DNA of 35,093 bases from NIOZ-UU13 sp041862635 (GTDB lineage: Bacteria; Planctomycetota; Phycisphaerae; Sedimentisphaerales; Anaerobacaceae), in NCBI GenBank assembly GCA_041862635.1, contig JBGVTO010000434.1:1-35093 (forward strand), given 5' to 3'. A program made the translations under genes and the position numbers. Shown one piece after another: positions 15,559-22,769 of this stretch (position 1 is its first letter; the number at the start of each line of letters is the position of its first letter). Below the pieces are notes generated by a model that saw nothing but the letters and a program-made list of their open reading frames with translations, was not told the DNA's origin and did not search any database.

Positions 15559-15681
15559 TAATTCCAAAGCTGCCCAGCTATCGTCTCCCTTCTCTAAACC
15601 GGGCAGCCCTCGAAAGAAGAATGGAGATTCTGCTTTCCTTTGTTTTTCGTCATCGCAGACATCTCCAAACCTATGGAATTA
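15559..15681. ncRNA. Candidate three-way-junction structured RNA
   Basis: The outer stem is TAATTCCA (15559-15566) with TGGAATTA (15674-15681), 8 bp. It encloses GCTGCCC (15569-15575) with GGGCAGC (15601-15607), 7 bp. It also encloses TGGAGATTCTGC (15622-15633) with GCAGA-C-ATCTCCA (15655-15667), 12 bp with one bulge. No coding frame explains it. It sits between the last operon gene and the terminator. On the minus strand it would be the 3' end of the operon mRNA or a separate RNA; on the plus strand it would lead into AAAAGGAGGT at 15686. Strand is undecided. Confidence 0.5.
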
Positions 15682-15698
15682 CTTGAAAAGGAGGTAAA

Positions 15699-15746
15699 AT
15701 GAGTCCTGCTCGATTTCACGCTTTCGACACGTCAACAGACGCTTGA
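15699..15746 (+). CDS. Possible 15-residue peptide behind a strong Shine-Dalgarno
   Basis: AAAAGGAGGT (15686-15695) is followed 4 bases later by ATG and a 15-codon frame (MSPARFHAFDTSTDA). The match to the ribosome binding site consensus is striking, but the frame is tiny, the spacing is short and nothing else on this strand nearby is coding. It may be chance or a leader peptide linked to the structured RNA just upstream. Confidence 0.2.
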   Translation: MSPARFHAFDTSTDA

Positions 15747-15862
15747 ATAAGGGCATAGGACGCTTGCCAGTCACTTTTACCAACTAAATACGTAGTTTGA
15801 CTCTAATCCACTGATTTCAGAGCGGTATTCGCTGTTCCAGAGCGTTGCAGCGATTTATTGAT

Positions 15863-15875
15863 TTATTAAAGAGCA
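15863..15875 (-). promoter_or_regulatory. boxA-like antitermination sequence
   Basis: The minus strand reads TGCTCTTTAATAA, differing at one base from the ribosomal boxA TGCTCTTTAACAA that binds NusB/NusE. It lies about 30 bases beyond the stop of the last operon gene. I see no clear boxB hairpin. The 15682-15902 stretch otherwise holds only the small plus-strand frame and a repeated TTTCAGAGCGGTA also present near 19513. Confidence 0.3.
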
Positions 15876-15902
15876 ACCCTGTAAAAAGTAGGGGGGTAAA
15901 TT

Positions 15903-16472
15903 TTACAGACAAATTGGTGTACCATTCGCAACCATACCCGGGCCAGTTGGGATTGTACGTTGTCCAGTCATTTGTAAACGCATAAGTTGAAGCAGCATTT
16001 GAAGACTTTGCATCGAGCCGTGACAATAATTCTGCAAAATTTGTTTTCCAGTCTTTTCTCGTATTCGAGATTCAGCAGTTAAAGCTGTGCGTAATTGGGT
16101 GTTGATGTCGTTTGCTTTTTTGAGAATGGTAATAAAACCCTTGCTCAGCAAAGTTACCTCGTTGGCGATTTCCTGTTGTTCTTCAAGCAGCTTATCTCTT
16201 TCGGCCTGTGCAATTCGTGCTTGCTCTGCACTAAGATTTTGTTGCAATAGTTCTAATTCAGCAGGTATACTTGAGAGCGTCATCTCAAACTCGAAAATCT
16301 GGCGGTCGATTTTGCCGATTTCTCCCATATTCTTGTTAGCATTTTCAACAGCGAGTCTCGCACGTTCTTTCCTGAGACTATCTATCTCTTTACCCGCTGA
16401 ACGTTGTTTCGCGGTGGCATCTTGAATCTGCTCTTGAATCTCAGCCACGGACTTTTGTTTTGTCTGTGTCAT
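15903..16472 (-). CDS. Coiled-coil protein of unknown function
   Basis: The 189-residue product is dominated by a predicted coiled-coil from about residue 5 to 115 (for example VAEIQEQIQDATAKQRSAGK and LLQQNLSAEQARIAQAERDK). A Gln/Leu-rich segment follows, then a Gly/Pro-rich end. I start at the ATG at 16472 because GAAGGGAG lies upstream; the longer frame needs a TTG. It is the last gene of the operon, after the XkdF-type protease. Phage scaffolds are often coiled-coil and lie beside the protease, so a scaffold role is possible but not shown. No capsid protein is recognised after it. Confidence 0.75.
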   Translation of the reverse strand: MTQTKQKSVAEIQEQIQDATAKQRSAGKEIDSLRKERARLAVENANKNMGEIGKIDRQIFEFEMTLSSIPAELELLQQNLSAEQARIAQAERDKLLEEQQEIANEVTLLSKGFITILKKANDINTQLRTALTAESRIREKTGKQILQNYCHGSMQSLQMLLQLMRLQMTGQRTIPTGPGMVANGTPICL

Positions 16473-16494
16473 TCTGATTTCTCCCTTCAATTAG

Positions 16495-16836
16495 TTAGAT
16501 TGGTTCTTTTTTATTTTTTAACTCTTCGATATACTTTTTACTACCGGGTATTTTTCTCAGCTTTTCAACATCAAGAAAACCGCTCTTGCAACTATTGAGA
16601 ATTTCATTTTTGAGCAGCTCAAAACGCTCCTCTTCAAGCTTTTTGAGAGATTCTTTAAGCGTTTGTTGAGCTTTCGCATTTTTCTTTACCCTCTTGAGAT
16701 AGCCCTCTACTCTTTTGATTTGCTCCGCGTTTCTTCTGACAGCATTGACTTTGTCTTGCTCTACCTGTATTTGCCCGCTGCCGCCGCCAAGACGAATCGA
16801 CAGCATCGTCTTTCTAAGGTTTTTCGCTAAAGTCAT
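16495..16836 (-). CDS. Basic coiled-coil protein of unknown function
   Basis: A 113-residue, Lys/Glu-rich protein. After a short N-terminal part with LGGGSGQIQVEQ, the chain is almost wholly helical and charged (RVEGYLKRVKKNAKAQQTLK, SLKKLEEERFELLKN) and ends KYIEELKNKKEPI. AAAAAAGGAC precedes the ATG. It lies 22 bases upstream of the next coiled-coil gene and 15 bases after the protease gene, inside the same operon. I do not recognise a family. Confidence 0.7.
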   Translation of the reverse strand: MTLAKNLRKTMLSIRLGGGSGQIQVEQDKVNAVRRNAEQIKRVEGYLKRVKKNAKAQQTLKESLKKLEEERFELLKNEILNSCKSGFLDVEKLRKIPGSKKYIEELKNKKEPI

Positions 16837-16851
16837 TTCGATTGTCCTTTT

Positions 16852-17571
16852 TTAAGCAGCTTTAGTATTTGCCCAACCGGCCATACTGAAGCCAGAAAGC
16901 TCACCAACTTTTACTTGCCGCCATATCTCGTCATCTCCGATTCTGACCGTTAATACCCAGCTACCTTTCTTCACAGATTTGTTTTCGATAGTCAAATCAA
17001 CAGGAGCAAGGTAACTTTCCAAGATTTTAATTTTCGCTGGGTTGCCCGTGTGGTTAATTTTGAACACTTGACCGCTTTCCATAAATTCATACGCAGCTTT
17101 TTTTATTTCCTCAGCAGTGGCCTTGTCACCCTCAGAATCTAATGTATTTGGCTCATATACGATTCCGCAGACAATATGCTCATCGCTTTCTTTCTCAATA
17201 GCAAAAATAGGTACTTTTTTCTCAAATCGTTCTTTATTATCAGATTGTGCTAAATCTCCAGTGATTGAAGGCCATCTCTGAGCTTGCTTCTTTACTCCTT
17301 TTTTGTGAAACCAATCTAATATACCTTCTGCGATGTCACGATGTCGGGTTTCTAAGTCAGGATTTAAGACGGTCTCAAGGTCATCTACTATGTCACCTAT
17401 GAGAGTCGATAGAGACGATAAAGAATTGTCATTGTCGTTCTTTGTGATAGCAGCTTCTTGTTCATCACCCTTATCAGGTTTGTGCCATTTAGCAGTAAAT
17501 GGATTGTATTTGTCACCAGAAGCTTTTTTCTGAAGACAACCTGTAAATTTGTTACGTTCTGTTTTACCCAT
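16852..17571 (-). CDS. XkdF-type phage protease (Peptidase S78-like)
   Basis: The 239-residue protein matches the pattern of the XkdF-like putative phage serine proteases: CGIVYEPNTLDSEGDKATAE (135-154), KKAAYEFM, KINHTG with candidate catalytic H174, ESYLAPVDL, KGSWVLTVRIGDDEIWRQVK and GELSGFSMAG with candidate S229. In phages of this type the enzyme cleaves scaffold and capsid proteins during head maturation. The N-terminal 100 residues are variable and charged. It lies directly after the terminase gene, as in tailed-phage head modules, but the portal and major capsid genes expected around it are not recognised. Confidence 0.8.
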   Translation of the reverse strand: MGKTERNKFTGCLQKKASGDKYNPFTAKWHKPDKGDEQEAAITKNDNDNSLSSLSTLIGDIVDDLETVLNPDLETRHRDIAEGILDWFHKKGVKKQAQRWPSITGDLAQSDNKERFEKKVPIFAIEKESDEHIVCGIVYEPNTLDSEGDKATAEEIKKAAYEFMESGQVFKINHTGNPAKIKILESYLAPVDLTIENKSVKKGSWVLTVRIGDDEIWRQVKVGELSGFSMAGWANTKAA

Positions 17572-17589
17572 TTGTTCTCCTTTTTTAAT

Positions 17590-19230
17590 TTAGATTACTC
17601 TTATACCCATCATTTCCTCTCTTGCCCTTTGCTTTTGCTCTTTTTCCTGCAGCTCCCGCAACCTCTCTTTCATTGTCGGCAAAGCGTCATTCCTTCCCGC
17701 CCAAAAGACGCGACCTATTCTCTGACTACCTGTAAGAAAAAATTTCATCGCTGCTTCGGTCGCCATTGCAAGTGCAATCGCAAAATCAATTTTTTTAGAG
17801 CGGTTCGTCTTAACCAATCGTATACCTTGAGCGTGTTCTTTAGTTGACGCAGAGAGGATATGCTGTCTCAAGACTGTATTGGGATATAGTCTGAGATTGC
17901 CACTGTACAAAAGCTCTGAGAGCGACGTTGTACAACTTACCATATTTGAAACAGTCTGTGCAAATTCTTCAATCCTGATTCTGTGCTCCGTAAGGATTTG
18001 TGCTGTTCGCAACATCGCATACGGGTCGAAATAGCAAGTTACGATTTTATAGCGTTCATTCCAAGTAAGCATTGTTCGTTCGATTGTCTTCTCGAAATTT
18101 ATAATTTTTCCTCGAGGTTCGAAAATCCGATGGTCTACTAATCGTAATCCTCTTTTCTTGGTTTCGTCTTTTGCAAGTGCTACGAGAGCTGAACAATCCC
18201 ATTTGACACCTGCATCTATTGCACAGACGATTCTTGTACCTTCAGGAGCAGTTGGCCTCAATTTCCTGTCAATACATAAATCCAAGACTTCTGGTGTAAT
18301 AAATGTATTGATTGCACTACTCCATTGATTTTCGTGAAAGCGAAGATAAGCATTCGGTGACAAAATCTTGCGTTGATGTTCTAAGTAATTCGTATTCTCT
18401 ACCCAAGGAATTCCATCGTAGTTTTCTTTCCAGAAAAAATAGAACAAGGGGTCTTTTTCTTCTAAACCTTGCTCGATATTTCTACCTCTGCAGTACCAAC
18501 GCCACAAATGCAGATTTTCGCTTTCGTCTTCTTGATAGCCTGCTGTAGTAACAACAAAAGTCAAATGTTCACCAACTGGGTTTGTTGTCAATTCGTCAAG
18601 AGTTCTAATTGAATTCTCTGTGCGAAAACTCCAAGCTTCGTCAATTACAGTCAAGTTAGGTCTGAGACCTGCTACACTAATATCGCAGGGTAACACTTTT
18701 ACGAATGAGTCACCGTAAGTAATTGTGTCTTTAGTGATTTTACATTTCTTAACGAGTAGCGGGTGCATCCTGACACTTTGCTTAAGTGAACGGAAAATCA
18801 CATCTTTACCCGCATCGAGGTCAGTGCTCAAGATATAGTTTTCGCTCATCTTGACGTTAGTTAGATAATAGAGCAGAACGCCCGCAGCCAATTCGCTCTT
18901 ACCAGACTTTTTTACAGAACCGCAGACTGCAAGTTTAGGAACTTCTGAGTAGAATATGTCTCTTAGTACTTTTCGCTGCCAGTCGAGCAGTACAATCGGT
19001 TTGCGGGTTTCTTTTATGAAAAAGTGATGTTTTAAGAATCTAACAATATCATAATTGCTATATTGGTCTGGATATCTCGCAGCCTTAGACAGACCAGAGC
19101 TTTGCAAAGCTCTTTTACGCCAATTTGAACGGTTCGAACCAGACTTCAGATTACTAAGCTGGTGACTGCGGGCTTCTTTAGTATTACCGAAATAACTCGA
19201 TTTACTTCGATATCCTTTAGTTTTAGCCAT
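17590..19230 (-). CDS. Phage terminase large subunit
   Basis: The 546-residue protein has an ATPase domain with Walker A GSVKKSGKS (104-112), Walker B LTVIDEAW (D197, E198) and a coupling-type TTAGY motif (228-232). The nuclease domain has acidic residues in CAIDAGVKWD (D339), CYFDPYA (D402) and SKKIDFAIALAMA (D482). This is the motor and endonuclease that packages DNA into procapsids. The length is normal for the family and all key residues are present, so it is likely functional. It sits between a 59-residue zinc-ribbon gene and the XkdF-type protease. No small terminase subunit is recognised, although small upstream genes could fill that role. Confidence 0.93.
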   Translation of the reverse strand: MAKTKGYRSKSSYFGNTKEARSHQLSNLKSGSNRSNWRKRALQSSGLSKAARYPDQYSNYDIVRFLKHHFFIKETRKPIVLLDWQRKVLRDIFYSEVPKLAVCGSVKKSGKSELAAGVLLYYLTNVKMSENYILSTDLDAGKDVIFRSLKQSVRMHPLLVKKCKITKDTITYGDSFVKVLPCDISVAGLRPNLTVIDEAWSFRTENSIRTLDELTTNPVGEHLTFVVTTAGYQEDESENLHLWRWYCRGRNIEQGLEEKDPLFYFFWKENYDGIPWVENTNYLEHQRKILSPNAYLRFHENQWSSAINTFITPEVLDLCIDRKLRPTAPEGTRIVCAIDAGVKWDCSALVALAKDETKKRGLRLVDHRIFEPRGKIINFEKTIERTMLTWNERYKIVTCYFDPYAMLRTAQILTEHRIRIEEFAQTVSNMVSCTTSLSELLYSGNLRLYPNTVLRQHILSASTKEHAQGIRLVKTNRSKKIDFAIALAMATEAAMKFFLTGSQRIGRVFWAGRNDALPTMKERLRELQEKEQKQRAREEMMGIRVI

Positions 19231-19290
19231 CAGTGTTATCTCTTAGCTCATATCCTTTTGATTCTAAGGTCGGACGATCTGACCAAGCGA

Positions 19291-19470
19291 TTATTCCGTA
19301 TAAATAAGTACTTTGCTATTGGATTCAGCTTTTTCTTGAATATTGAGCGTCTGCTCGATTGCAAGACAATCGCTGCAAATCGCTTCAATTTCGTCACCTG
19401 TACCTTGCCGGACAATGCTTTCGCTCGAACCTATCCAACAACCGCACTTATTACAAAAATCTGAGTTCAT
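19291..19470 (-). CDS. 59-residue zinc-ribbon-like protein
   Basis: ATG at 19470 follows AAGGAGGGTAATTAACTA, one of the best ribosome binding sites in the element. The product starts MNSDFCNKCGCW and has a second CSDC pair about 22 residues later, so C6/C9 and C32/C35 can bind one zinc. The rest is an acidic tail ending VLIYTE. It overlaps no other gene; the site lies inside the last codons of the preceding ORF. It is directly upstream of the terminase and could be an accessory or DNA-binding factor. Function is not known. Confidence 0.7.
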   Translation of the reverse strand: MNSDFCNKCGCWIGSSESIVRQGTGDEIEAICSDCLAIEQTLNIQEKAESNSKVLIYTE

Positions 19471-19473
19471 TAG

Positions 19474-19794
19474 TTAATTACCCTCCTTTTTGATTGAAAA
19501 GGGAGACGTTGTTTCAGAGCGGTAAATCTGTATTTTATTAGACGCAAATTCGATTATCAGACTCTCATATAATATTCGTATTTTTGAGCTAAAAACAACG
19601 AATGACTGCAACTTAACCAGCATTATAAGACGCAAAGCTTGTTTTCCTCGTTCCAAAGCTGTTTTCAGTATCGGTACTCGTGGAATCGCAAGGAAATTGG
19701 AGAGGTACGGATTCATACAATTCAATACATAATACCTGCAGGCTTGACACATACGTATATATATTGCTCTTAGTGTCTTATAGTTATTTTTCAT
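19474..19794 (-). CDS. Hypothetical protein, 106 residues
   Basis: The frame ends three bases before the next gene's ATG, and its final codons (KKEGN-stop) supply that gene's Shine-Dalgarno, an arrangement typical of true operon neighbours. The sequence is basic, with a CQACRYYVLNC cysteine cluster near the N-terminus and a hydrophobic middle (LRLIMLVKLQSFVVF). The start site lacks a strong ribosome binding site. No family is recognised. Confidence 0.5.
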   Translation of the reverse strand: MKNNYKTLRAIYIRMCQACRYYVLNCMNPYLSNFLAIPRVPILKTALERGKQALRLIMLVKLQSFVVFSSKIRILYESLIIEFASNKIQIYRSETTSPFSIKKEGN

Positions 19795-19871
19795 CGGTTT
19801 TTGACTTTTTCTTTATTTTTTAGATTACTCACAATTTCATCAGAGTACTCGATATAGTTTTGCTTTTTGTT

Positions 19872-20255
19872 TTACTTTACAAGCCAAGCTACAATATTTA
19901 CATTTATGTATACCCAAACGATGTTTGATATTCTGTAGCGAATTTTCCTATCTGTTTTCACAGGGATATCAATACAAAAACCTTTACCAACACCAGCAAC
20001 CTGTACAAAGTTTAATGATTTAAGATATTCACCGGTGTATCCACTTGCAGCAAAACTAACTTCTCCTATTTCAGCAGAAGATTTAATTGCACACCATAAA
20101 GTCACAGAAACAGTACCCACAGGAATTTTAGTGCTTAAGTCTAAATCGTGGTAGTTGTAGTCTTTCGTAAAATCAGTTTGGGTAAAATCATAGCTTTGTT
20201 GGTCGGGTTTAGCTTCAAACCTAAGAACAGCAGGTTGTCCATTTACAATTTCCAT
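19872..20255 (-). CDS. Hypothetical beta-rich protein, 127 residues
   Basis: I start at the ATG at 20255, which overlaps the stop codon of the upstream gene (TAATG) and is preceded by GGAAGGGAG. The longer frame would overlap that gene. The product starts MEIVNGQPAVLRFEAKPD and shows alternating hydrophobic strands (TVSVTLWCAIKS, EVSFAASGYTG, RYRISNIVWVYINVNIVAWL). This suggests a compact beta-sandwich such as a phage decoration or tail-type component. The fold guess is inference only. Confidence 0.65.
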   Translation of the reverse strand: MEIVNGQPAVLRFEAKPDQQSYDFTQTDFTKDYNYHDLDLSTKIPVGTVSVTLWCAIKSSAEIGEVSFAASGYTGEYLKSLNFVQVAGVGKGFCIDIPVKTDRKIRYRISNIVWVYINVNIVAWLVK

Positions 20256-20584
20256 TATAGTGCTCCCTTCCAAATGATTTCTAAACCCCAAGTTTTTGAT
20301 TGTGTGTTTGGCCAAGTAAACTTCAAACTATCTTCTTCTCTAATATCGTGCTCTTTCGTTGGCTGATAAACAATGTCTTGCACACCGTTCATATCTTTGC
20401 TGTAAAGTTTGACATTGAACGCAGAACCTTTACTTGATTGAAGTTGGATAACAAAGTTTTCCGTAGCTGTTGCATATTCATTTAAGTGCAAACGCACTTC
20501 TTCAAATGTAAACTCTTTATTCGGAGCAAACGTATAATCCATTGCTCCTGTACCATTATTACAAGCGTGTTGAGTGTCTATCAT
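20255..20584 (-). CDS. Hypothetical beta-rich protein, 109 residues
   Basis: TTAGGAGAACATAAA precedes the ATG and overlaps the end of the upstream gene. The sequence has strand-like segments (ENFVIQLQSSKGSAFNVKLY, SKTWGLEIIWKGAL) and no Cys pairs or transmembrane parts, apart from one Cys near the start. It is translationally coupled through TAATG to the next gene, and the two may form a complex. It may be a small virion or substrate-binding protein; I do not recognise the family. Confidence 0.65.
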   Translation of the reverse strand: MIDTQHACNNGTGAMDYTFAPNKEFTFEEVRLHLNEYATATENFVIQLQSSKGSAFNVKLYSKDMNGVQDIVYQPTKEHDIREEDSLKFTWPNTQSKTWGLEIIWKGAL

Positions 20585-20585
20585 T

Positions 20586-20888
20586 TTATGTTCTCCTAAA
20601 AATTAAATTATTATTTTTCTGGTGACTCTTTTTGTTATATCTTGCTTCTGCTTTCTTCAATTCTTTGCGAATCGAATCTACATATTTGGTAATCCGTTTA
20701 TACGCTCTCTTTTGCTTTGCTGTTAGATTTTTAGGTATCGGACTTTTATAAATTGAAAACAAAATGTCTGGTATAATGTGTTGTAAAAGCGGTGAGCGAG
20801 TAGATAGACCGTAAAATAGTTGCAACTCTTTTAGAATCCTTTGCAATTCAGGATTTGCTTTGAAGGTTGCTCTGCCTGACCTATCCAT
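20586..20888 (-). CDS. Hypothetical basic helical protein, 100 residues
   Basis: AAAGGAG precedes the ATG at 20888. The protein is strongly basic and helical (LQRILKELQLFYGLST, AKQKRAYKRITKYVDSIRKE) and ends NNNLIFRRT. Its last codons hold the Shine-Dalgarno for the next gene. Position between an HNH nuclease and the terminase, plus size and charge, would allow a DNA-binding packaging accessory such as a small terminase subunit. No sequence motif proves this. Confidence 0.65.
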   Translation of the reverse strand: MDRSGRATFKANPELQRILKELQLFYGLSTRSPLLQHIIPDILFSIYKSPIPKNLTAKQKRAYKRITKYVDSIRKELKKAEARYNKKSHQKNNNLIFRRT

Positions 20889-20901
20889 GATTAAAACTCC
20901 T

Positions 20902-21507
20902 TTATTTCTTGTAAAATAGTTTCATATTCTCTTTGTAAATCCTCACACAGTCACGATGGCCTTGAGGATTTTGACGTTTGATTCTTTTAATCAGATTGGT
21001 GCACACTCTCTGCCAAGCTTCTTTGTCGCCAGCTTTCTTCGTATCCCAATGGCAGCTTCGGCAGAGCGTAATTATATTGTCCGGATGATTGTTGTGCCGG
21101 TCATCATCTATATGGTGGGTTTCAAGTTTCCGTTTCTTTCCCCTGTTAGTGTATCCACAAAGCTGACATTCAAAATTATCCCTGCGTCTAATTGATTGCA
21201 GATATTTCCCTGTCAATTCAGGTGGATTGTAATTAAAGGAAACGCCGCCTTTGTAATTGTGTCTCTGTTTCCTACGTTCTTCAGGATTTTCAAATCGTTT
21301 CCTTGCTGCAATGCTCAACTTTTTGCAGATTTCTGCTGAACGTTTTTGAATTCTTGCACTATGTCCCTTGATGTATGTAGCCCATCGCTTTTTATATTTA
21401 TCCCATTTTACAGGTTGACTACAACCGCATTTGCAAAGTGGTGGTGTCTGCTCTCTCAACAACCTTATCTCTTCGCTTGAGCGTGGACTTTTTCTTTTTT
21501 TCATCAC
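20902..21507 (-). CDS. HNH endonuclease
   Basis: The 201-residue protein carries CKCGCSQPVKWDKYKKRW near the start, a zinc-knuckle seen at the front of many phage HNH proteins. The nuclease core FECQLCGY ... ETHHIDDDRHNNHPDNIITL ... CRSCH shows the His-His and His/Asn catalytic pattern with two CxxC zinc pairs. In tailed phages such enzymes often lie near the terminase and assist genome packaging; free-standing homing activity is the alternative. AGGAG lies 11 bases before a GTG at 21507 and 14 bases before an ATG at 21504, so either may be the start. It is the first gene after the promoter at 21554-21581. Confidence 0.88.
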   Translation of the reverse strand: MMKKRKSPRSSEEIRLLREQTPPLCKCGCSQPVKWDKYKKRWATYIKGHSARIQKRSAEICKKLSIAARKRFENPEERRKQRHNYKGGVSFNYNPPELTGKYLQSIRRRDNFECQLCGYTNRGKKRKLETHHIDDDRHNNHPDNIITLCRSCHWDTKKAGDKEAWQRVCTNLIKRIKRQNPQGHRDCVRIYKENMKLFYKK

Positions 21508-21553
21508 TTATAATAAAACTCCTATCTTTGAATCTTAAATCTCATTACATAAA

Positions 21554-21581
21554 TTATTACGATTTCGTCATCAAAGGTCAA
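21554..21581 (-). promoter_or_regulatory. Candidate promoter of the packaging operon
   Basis: On the minus strand TTGACC (21576-21581) is followed after 16 bases by TAATAA (21554-21559). It is about 50 bases upstream of the HNH gene, downstream of the terminator at 21723-21754, so the HNH-terminase-protease block probably starts here. Confidence 0.5.
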
Positions 21582-21716
21582 GGAAATTTTAAGGACAATC
21601 TTTTTAGCGTCAACTCAACCTTTGTGATGGCAATGACTAAGCCTTGAAAAAAATATATGAAATCTATTATAAATTTTGTTGATTACACTCTGAGCGATTG
21701 AGTTTCAGCGAATAGA

Positions 21717-21754
21717 TATAAAAAATAGGGTAGCTAAATTTAGCTACCCTATTT
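21717..21754 (-). terminator. Terminator built on a 32-bp perfect palindrome
   Basis: AAATAGGGTAGCTAAA (21723-21738) is directly followed by its exact reverse complement (21739-21754). On the minus strand the palindrome runs into TTTTTTATATC. It ends the upstream small-gene block before the packaging operon. The perfect, loopless symmetry would also suit a dimeric protein site. Confidence 0.7.
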
Positions 21755-21797
21755 CGACCGTTGCGGGCTACAACAGATGGTTCTATATTAGTAATGA

Positions 21798-22118
21798 CTA
21801 TCCACCAAATTTGGGGTCTCTATTATAAAGTTCATTCAAAGCAATCGTACCTTCTTTGTAGAGTTGTCCGTGCTCGCGGATATCACTTTCAACAATCACT
21901 GCTAAAGTTGCATCACTTAAGCACTCAAGTCCCTGTGGTGTTGTCACACTTTCATCTGTGTGCCCATATTCATCGGTCATAATATAATCAACATGTCTGC
22001 GAATCGGAGTTTTATCTTTTCCTTTGTTACGATGTTTAGACCAGATATGACCTCTGATACCAGCAACAGTATTGACTCGATGATTACATTTTTTACATTC
22101 ATATTTGTTCTTTTCCAT
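21798..22118 (-). CDS. C2H2-type zinc-finger protein
   Basis: The 106-residue protein begins MEKNKYECKKCNHRVNTVAG and continues IRGHIWSKH, a C-x2-C ... H-x4-H finger of C2H2 type. A polar region follows, including TPIRRHVDYIMTDEYGHTDE, then helix-forming ECLSDATLAVIVESDIREHG. GAAAGGATGG precedes the start. C2H2 fingers occur in some phages and bacteria as DNA-binding regulators. Lying in the small-gene block before the packaging operon, it may regulate that operon. The role is inferred. Confidence 0.7.
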   Translation of the reverse strand: MEKNKYECKKCNHRVNTVAGIRGHIWSKHRNKGKDKTPIRRHVDYIMTDEYGHTDESVTTPQGLECLSDATLAVIVESDIREHGQLYKEGTIALNELYNRDPKFGG

Positions 22119-22138
22119 TTTTCCATCCTTTCGATTAG

Positions 22139-22318
22139 TTATTCTTTTGCTTCATTATAGTCATTCAGCCGTTCCAATTGCTTTTTGATTTCCTTGAGTA
22201 GTAGTAAATAACTCTTGACTTGAAACGCTCTGCTGAAAGCCCAAGCTGCAAACAAAATAGGTAACAGCCCAATTGCGATTGCAACGCATAGATATATAAA
22301 GCTCCCAATTAGTTCCAT
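22139..22318 (-). CDS. 59-residue membrane protein with coiled tail
   Basis: I start at the ATG at 22318 because AAAGGAG lies just upstream; the longer frame would start inside the preceding gene's tail region. The product starts MELIGSFIYLCVAIAIGLLP and continues with more hydrophobic residues, giving one long or two short membrane helices. A charged helix, LLLLKEIKKQLERLNDYNEA, follows. This resembles small phage membrane proteins of unknown role; a holin-like function is possible but a single small hydrophobic protein is weak evidence. Confidence 0.65.
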   Translation of the reverse strand: MELIGSFIYLCVAIAIGLLPILFAAWAFSRAFQVKSYLLLLKEIKKQLERLNDYNEAKE

Positions 22319-22340
22319 AATATTTCTCCTTTCATTGACT

Positions 22341-22535
22341 TTAAGTTTCTTCAAGCAAAATGCCGTGTAAACTTTCTACAGTAAGGTATCGAGCATCATG
22401 AGGAAATTTCCGCACGAAATCAGTAAGCACATTGAAGAAAGAAATCAAAATGTCCGGCTGGTTTTGCTTTAACTTTTCAAAGTAACGAAGCCAAACAATG
22501 TCAACTTTTATTTCATCAGATTTTTCTTTGTTCAT
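22341..22535 (-). CDS. Hypothetical small helical protein, 64 residues
   Basis: GAAAGGG lies 8 bases before the ATG at 22535. The acidic-to-neutral protein (MNKEKSDEIKVDIVWLRYFE ... LHGILLEET) looks fully helical. It is the first gene after the structured leader region 22556-22951 and is followed closely by the small membrane protein gene. No family is recognised. Confidence 0.65.
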   Translation of the reverse strand: MNKEKSDEIKVDIVWLRYFEKLKQNQPDILISFFNVLTDFVRKFPHDARYLTVESLHGILLEET

Positions 22536-22555
22536 AATTTACCCTTTCAATTAAA

Positions 22556-22711
22556 GGGAATGAGGCTGTGCTATAGTTGACTTATTCAGTTGCAGGAGCG
22601 GAAAGCAACTGTGAAAAGCGAGATAGTGACATCATCTCATTGCGATTAACACCACAAAGATTTGCAGAGGTGTGATGAGTCAACTGTGATAGCGATGTGA
22701 ACCTCATTCCC
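22556..22711 (-). ncRNA. Candidate four-way-junction (cloverleaf) structured RNA
   Basis: The basal stem is GGGAATGAGG (22556-22565) with CCTCATTCCC (22702-22711), 10 bp. GCTAT (22570-22574) pairs with ATAGC (22689-22693) and AGTTGACT (22575-22582) with AGTCAACT (22678-22685). Three hairpins sit inside: CAGTTGC/GCAACTG (22587-22611, 7 bp), GAGAT/ATCTC (22620-22638), and ACACC/GGTGT (22649-22673). All stems are Watson-Crick in both orientations. It lies in the leader of the minus-strand block, so I assign that strand. It is richer in G and C than its surroundings and has no coding frame. I do not recognise a known RNA family. Confidence 0.6.
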
Positions 22712-22769
22712 AAAATTAAGATTTCGGCCTGGTTATGATTCAATGATTATCCTTTCTGGTATGCCAAAT

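Noticed and set aside
15559..15681. phi29-type packaging RNA
   Set aside because: The three-way junction and position are suggestive, but those RNAs serve a different motor class and no sequence similarity can be claimed, so it is listed only as a structured RNA candidate.
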